This document shows, in pieces, positions 58,865-64,000 of a DNA stretch of 64,000 bases; positions within the stretch are counted from its first letter, which is position 1, and each line of letters starts with the position of its first letter. The notes under the pieces are model-generated. The model did not search any database, was not told where the DNA came from, and saw nothing but the letters and a program-made list of their open reading frames with translations. The position numbers were made by a program, and so were the translations under genes. Origin of the DNA: Selaginella moellendorffii (Eukaryota > Streptophyta > Lycopodiopsida > Selaginellales > Selaginellaceae); assembly GCF_000143415.4 (NCBI RefSeq), contig NW_003314353.1, positions 467,785-531,784 of the forward strand. Direction: 5' to 3'.

Positions 58865-61089
58865 CACAACTTGGCTGCGGGACTCTCCTTCCATGCTATA
58901 AGTTGGTATATGGAAGGTAAGCTTTTCTGGATTCCACTTCAGCCTCCATTGTTTGTTCTTGTAGATGCAAGAATTGCCTGCGATGTCTTCAAATTCCAAT
59001 GCCCTGGATTGAGCTGGCCATTGCGTACTATTCTTCTGTCAAAAGGAACATCCTAGAGAGGCGAGAACTGGCTGGTTTGCATGTGGTCAACAAGCTCAGC
59101 GCTCCATACCAGAGCACTGACGAGCATCTTGCAGAACCTTTTTATTTGCCAAGGACAGTGAGTTGCATATGCCAAGATTGAAAAGAGCCAGGTGATACGT
59201 TCACCATCAGCAGCTGATCAGGTTTAGGAGGTAAGTAACTCTCCTCAAGTGTGTTTGACAGGCTGTTTGTTTCCTTGGTCGTTTCAATAAAAAAGAAAGT
59301 GGACAATTGCGGGAAGAGGCTCTCCTTGGGTTCCATGAGAAAGCTCTGGAAATTAGCAGGTAACTCCTCAGGTTTTGTGTTCTTTCGGGTGATCTGATCT
59401 TGTGTCATGCGACTCAGGCCAGGAAGCACCCGGCACTGGCCAATGCAGTGGGTCAGCAATTAGAATTTATCTGCTTGACCCAGGGGGAAGGACTGGTAAT
59501 TTTATTTCATTTTTTATTTGTTCTTGCCTTGGTGAAAAGCTTAGTTTCAGTTGCTCAATCCTTGACGTGATTCCATCTGAATAGCATACCAATTTTCTTA
59601 TGTGCCAGAACGTAGCTGGTTCAAACTGTTCTCAGCTGTGGTGAGTTGCTGATTCAATCTTTCAAAGTAACAGTAAAACCATATGATGAACAGAATGTGG
59701 TAGAAGTTGCAAAATCCTGCAATCTCTTTAGGCGAGAGCTGGACGGAAATTGGGCTTGCTGGCCTTGGTGGCAGTGAAACCTTGGCGGCGCCAATGATAA
59801 AACTACTGGACGAGGCCTTTTGTTGTCCTCCTCTTGTGAGTATGCCAGGCCAGCAAGGGAACGCTTGGATTCACTTGCAAACACAAGTACAGAACTCCAA
59901 CATTCGTTCTTGCTTCCTCTTGGTATTGCTCTCATGTTTTCCATTGCTTTCACTTATGCTTTTTTTTATTAGTGTGGCTTTGTAATGGAGACGGTCCTTC
60001 TCAGTCTGAATAACACCAATGATATTTGTCATTCATGAAGAAAGTAGCATTTATCTCGACAAACATCGTTACTTTTGAGCTGAGTCCCAGTCCGAGTGAA
60101 GATGGCAGCGATGATCCAGCAGCAATTCTATAATGCAAGCAGCCTGATCGAGGTGGGGCCTCTAGGATTGATGTTGGCATGGACACTTTTTCTGTGTCAC
60201 CGAGCTCACCAGGTATGTGTGCCTTTACATTCTCAACTCCTTTCATTTGCTCACTTTGTGTATGTTTCAGAGAGAAAGATGACAAGTCATGTTTTTCTCG
60301 ATCAAATGAGTGAGGTAAGAGAGGTCTCTTCCCTTTTGTGCCATTGTAAACTACACATCCAGTCTTGTGATTATTTTTACAAACTGCTGTGGCATTCAAG
60401 CTAATGGCTCACAATCAATACAACTATTCTTTTTATTGTTATTGACTCTGATATCTTTGTGGCACTTTTCTTTCTCATTGATGTGGATCACTTACTGATG
60501 TTTGATGTTTCTGTAGGAGAAAAGATGGATCGGAAAATGAAGATGTAAAAATGTGAAAATGAAGTAATCTCAGCACATAATAGTGAGGATTGCAGGTTTA
60601 ATCAACCTTAAACTCATGACACTGTGTCCAGGTAATTTATGGTACAGTAGAATATGTCGAATTCTAGAAAAAGTAGTTGTTCTTATTTCCAATGAATGAG
60701 CTTTTGGAGGTGCTTGTGTGTTTTACAGCCTGGTTTTCCTATTGCAGGTCTCTCTTCTTATTCCCAGGAGTGGCAGAAAGGCTGGGATTTATTTATTTTG
60801 GTTCTTTTGATTGGAAACTACTGAGATTCAGTGTTGAGCTCTAATAATGAAAGGCAGAGAATTTATGGTTGCCATATTATTGCAGTGGGGATACAATCCT
60901 GAAATTTTGTGTTTACAGTTTTGGAGCCGATCAAAATATCCAGTATTTGCTTGAAATTTCCCAACGAGGAGTGCACTGCCAATACAGCAGTGGTGCTCTC
61001 GAGTTATCGTCACTGGAGCCACTAATATGAACGTGACTGGCTGCTCAATTAATCAGACGCCATAGTTGAGTGCCAACACTGTACCATTA
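58864..61089. other. Unassigned region with short codon-like frames
   Basis: 59001-59180 reads PWIELAIAYYSSVKRNILERRELAGLHVVNKLSAPYQ; 59745-59800 reads ARWTEIGLAGLGGSETLAAPMIKLLDEAF; 60101-60210 reads MAAMIQQQFYNASSLIEVGPLGLMLAWTLF. These may be exons of one or more decayed genes. I recognise none of them. Confidence 0.3.
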
Positions 61090-62140
61090 TGGGGTTCTTC
61101 CTCCTCTATCACTGGAAAGCAACATGGCAGTGACTGCTTTGCCGACATTCTCGAGATTTTTACACAAGTGGTACTATGAGCCGGTGCTAAAGCCAGGACA
61201 GCCTCCACCTCCACCGGGTCCGCTTGGATGGCCCGTCTTTATCAACATGGCTGCTTTTCTCAGAGCCTTCAAGTCTGGATTACCATACTCTTTCATGGGT
61301 CACTTCTTGGTTTCAGGTATAATCGAGTGGGTTTTACAAGGCATTTCTGTTCTAGCAGCCCACCGTCCTGGTTGCCACACCAGAGGCATGCAAATTCGTG
61401 CTCTCCAAAGACAGCTTTGAGACAGGATGGCCAAAGAGCGCTGTTGTGCTCATTGGACGAAATCTGTTTGCGAGATTAACTGAAGAGAGCTACTTGAAGC
61501 TCCAGAAGCTTACTGAGTCACTGTGAACAATCCCAAAGCTCTTAAGCAGTACGTGCCCCTACAACAGCATGCCTTGCAAGGTGGCCTACGGAGCATAAGA
61601 TTGTTCTTCTTACCGAGATGAGAAGGGTAAGTGATGTTTACTTCCTCTCTGTCTTATTTTCTCGTTGATACTGGTTTTTTCTGATATGACAGTTCACGTA
61701 TCTAACTGTCCTCTACATTTTATATAGGAAAGACTCCAGTCTCGATGTGGATGACATTTTCTCCTTGTACTACATTGTCAACCAAGGCATTCAGGCTTTC
61801 CCCATCAACTTCCCCAACACTGCCTATAACAAAGCCTTGAAGGTAAAAGCCATATGCATTGTCTTACATAGTTTTGTGATGTTTTCCCATTCTCAGGCCA
61901 GGTGAAAGGTCATCAAGCTTATCCAGGACCTGATCAACCAGCAAAGAGCTTCTAGAAAGACACAGGAAACAAGCATTCTTTTGTTGCTCATGGATGAGCT
62001 GGATGACAAAGGAGAGTCTCTGGAAGCGCTGAAATAATAGATATGCTCAACATGTACATAAACGCTGGTCACAACTCGATGGCTGATGGTTTTCTAAAGC
62101 AAAATCCTGATGTGCTCGAGAAACTGAAGATAAACATTTA
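61090..62140 (+). pseudogene. CYP88-like cytochrome P450 (ent-kaurenoic acid oxidase type), decayed and truncated
   Basis: Pieces in order: WYYEPVLKPGQPPPPPGPLGWPVF (proline hinge) with AAFLRAFKSGLPYSF (61165-61300); in another frame LVATPEACKFVLSKDSFETGWPKSAVVLIGRNLF (61370-61470) and KLQKLTESL, a TGA near 61524, NPKALKQYVP; then DVDDIFSLYYIVNQGIQAFPINFPNTAYNKALK (61735-61840); and IIDMLNMYINAGHNS (I-helix region, 62036). LRAFKSG, FETGWPKS, AxPINxP and DMLxMYxNAGH are typical of CYP88 enzymes of gibberellin synthesis. The haem-binding Cys region is absent. Frameshifts near 61320 and 61900 and the stop make it a pseudogene. Confidence 0.78.
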
Positions 62141-64000
62141 CAATTTCATACAAACTTTCCTTCATACAATCTTTCTTCTTTAGGCCACATCCAGACTATT
62201 CTGTAAAAGTTTCAAACTTCTGTAATTATAAAAGAAAAAAGTATTCTACTGAATTGTACCTCATACAAGATGATATCCTATGTATTCTCATGCCTCCATT
62301 ATTCTAATTCACCCCTGTCACTTCTGTATTAAGGAAATGCTATTTATGAAAACTTTGCATTTATGTTTACCCTTTGCTCCAATGGACCTAACAAAGACAT
62401 GTTCAAGACAGATGCAAACTGGCAGGTATTCTTAAAGAACCATAGAACTGCACATCATCTCTTTAAGGGAAAGTTATGAGGTGCTTGTAAGGCTCTAAAG
62501 TGTTAACCTCCTCTGGATATCTTTCAATAACAGAAAAAAACTTTTAAAACATGAATGGTACTTTTTCGCTGCTTCTTTCATGTTTTGTGGTAGTCAAGTT
62601 ACAACTTCTGGAATTCTACGAGCAGCATCTGAGGAATGTCTAGGGAATGAGAAACTGTAAGGTGTAGCATGATATTTTCTTGCTCTAATAAATAGTTAAA
62701 TAGAAGCTGCCTGTTGTAGCCTTTCTGGCTTTTCTTGACTACAAACCAATGCTTACAAGGTCAGAATGACACAAGCAGATATTCATAAAGATGTATTGTA
62801 TTTTGCTATTTAGAGAAATCTTTGGAGATGTATATATTCCAAACATGCAATTCTTAAGAACATCTCAAAAATATCATTATTTTTGTAGAAAACTCTCCTC
62901 TTGAAGACTTAAGAAAATTATTCTCACTTATAAAAATCCTCAACATATATCAAACTTAAAATTAATGTAAATCAAAGCTATATATGTGAATTTTAAGTTT
63001 TTTTAAGAAATTCATTTAAGAAATACTTTAAAGTATATATTATATGTTAATAATAATATTATGTTATACTTTAAAAAGTAAAAAATGTCATTGTATTATT
63101 CTTGTATATTGTAATATGCCAGATCTAAGTTTATTTATTTATTTTTATGTTCTTTATAATGAACATATCAAGAATAAAATTTAGAGAATGAATCATTTGA
63201 AACTTTATTCACAAATGTAATGTTGAAACAACAATACATATTATTTTAAAATAAAATAAAATTAAAATGAAATTCAATTTTAATATATTTAGAGAATATT
63301 ATTATATTATATTAAATATAGTACTAAAAATAAAAATATTATTATGTAAATATGAATGTGCTAGATGTAAGTTTATAATAAAATTATTAATATTTCTTAT
63401 AATCTAAGTTTGTATATAATAATGTTCTTCTTTAGATAATTGCTGAATAGTAAGCATTTTTTAATAATCTAATAGTAATTTTATTTAAATTTTACTTTTT
63501 GAGATTTTTAGCTATATATGATTTTAAATCCTTCAGTAAGAGACAATCTTGCAGAATTTTTTTCACATTTTTAAAGTTCCTTAGAAATTTTGAAATTATA
63601 ACTTCTAGCATGATATTACCTAAATATAATCCTAATGAACTGTAGTTTATAATTTTCAACTTTAAGGGTTACAATCTAGATATTTAATTTTAGAGTTGCT
63701 CTGCTAATTTTTAATCTAAATCACTTTTCATGAGAATTTCATATAGACCAGTCTTTTTAATATTTAAAATTTTATTTCTATTAAATTTCTTTCTTCTTAT
63801 TCTAAGTTTTTCTTTCTCAAATATTTTTCTCTTCATTATTTAATTTTTGTAGTAGTTATCTTATATATTATAACTTACAAAATGTGTTATATACTCTTGA
63901 TCTATTAGTAACTTATATTCTGGTTAGAAAGGTTTTACACATGTATTAATATTTTTTATAAAATATATAATATAAATATTTAATAAAATAGATTTTCTAT
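62141..64000. other. AT-rich sequence, nothing recognised
   Basis: No P450 continuation (no EXXR or haem-loop sequence), no other gene or repeat that I can support to the window end. Confidence 0.55.

Overview
The window reads as nuclear DNA of a vascular plant with very short introns (about 45-60 nt). The protein repertoire (plastid phytoene desaturase, FLU, UGP3, Rab3GAP1, TAF10, CYP88-type P450, subtilases) and the mixture of compact genes with young retrotransposons fit a lycophyte such as Selaginella. That organism call is inference from family resemblance; no database was consulted.

Layout. 1-9.1 kb is a gene graveyard: an ECA-type Ca-ATPase fragment, a Dof-like frame broken by TAG codons, a decayed TEBICHI (POLQ-type) helicase and a decayed subtilase. 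9.55-14.2 kb is a nearly intact Copia element (153-bp LTRs, 5-bp target duplication) with two in-frame TAG codons. 14.2-20.2 kb holds a small LTR-flanked relic with an inverted gag pair and decayed fragments of an unknown protein, a Wee1-like kinase and a PP2C phosphatase. Intact genes TAF10 and UGP3 (both minus) occupy 20.4-24.7 kb. 25-38.5 kb is a nested retroelement block: an old AT-rich LTR element into which a young 7.75-kb non-coding LTR element (LARD type, 1.8-kb LTRs, TSD CCTTT) has inserted. 39.5-45.3 kb is a compact gene island: phytoene desaturase (minus), a choline-transporter-like protein (plus, divergent from it) and FLU (minus, convergent). 48.1-52.4 kb carries a small secreted peptide gene and RAB3GAP1, with a shrunken partial copy of the latter at 46.7-47.2 kb. 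52.7-62.1 kb has a ~229/270-bp tandem repeat, decayed amidohydrolase and protein-kinase fragments (the latter with a micro-inversion), two Helitron relics and a CYP88-like (ent-kaurenoic acid oxidase) pseudogene. The last 1.8 kb is AT-rich with nothing recognisable.

The most unusual signal is in the LARD. It has no plausible coding frame, but its internal region (and the 3' part of each LTR) is an almost unbroken series of short perfect hairpins (stems 5-9 bp, loops mostly 3-8 nt), far more than chance would give. Around 30.43-30.70 kb a structured domain is present twice in tandem with compensatory base-pair changes, directly after a tRNA-like A-box/B-box and hairpin cluster. This looks like an RNA selected for secondary structure rather than protein.

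A second theme is that most nonsense codons in unrelated decayed genes and elements are explained by C-to-T (or G-to-A) changes, as expected from deamination of methylated cytosine. PDS and FLU act in plastid pigment metabolism and its control, and UGP3 in plastid sulfolipid precursor synthesis; their proximity is noted, not claimed as a functional cluster. Five of the six larger intact genes have a TAGGGTT-type motif in the 5' leader. Splice models of UGP3, PDS, FLU and the transporter were worked out by hand and each sums to a multiple of three; three of their introns begin with GC.
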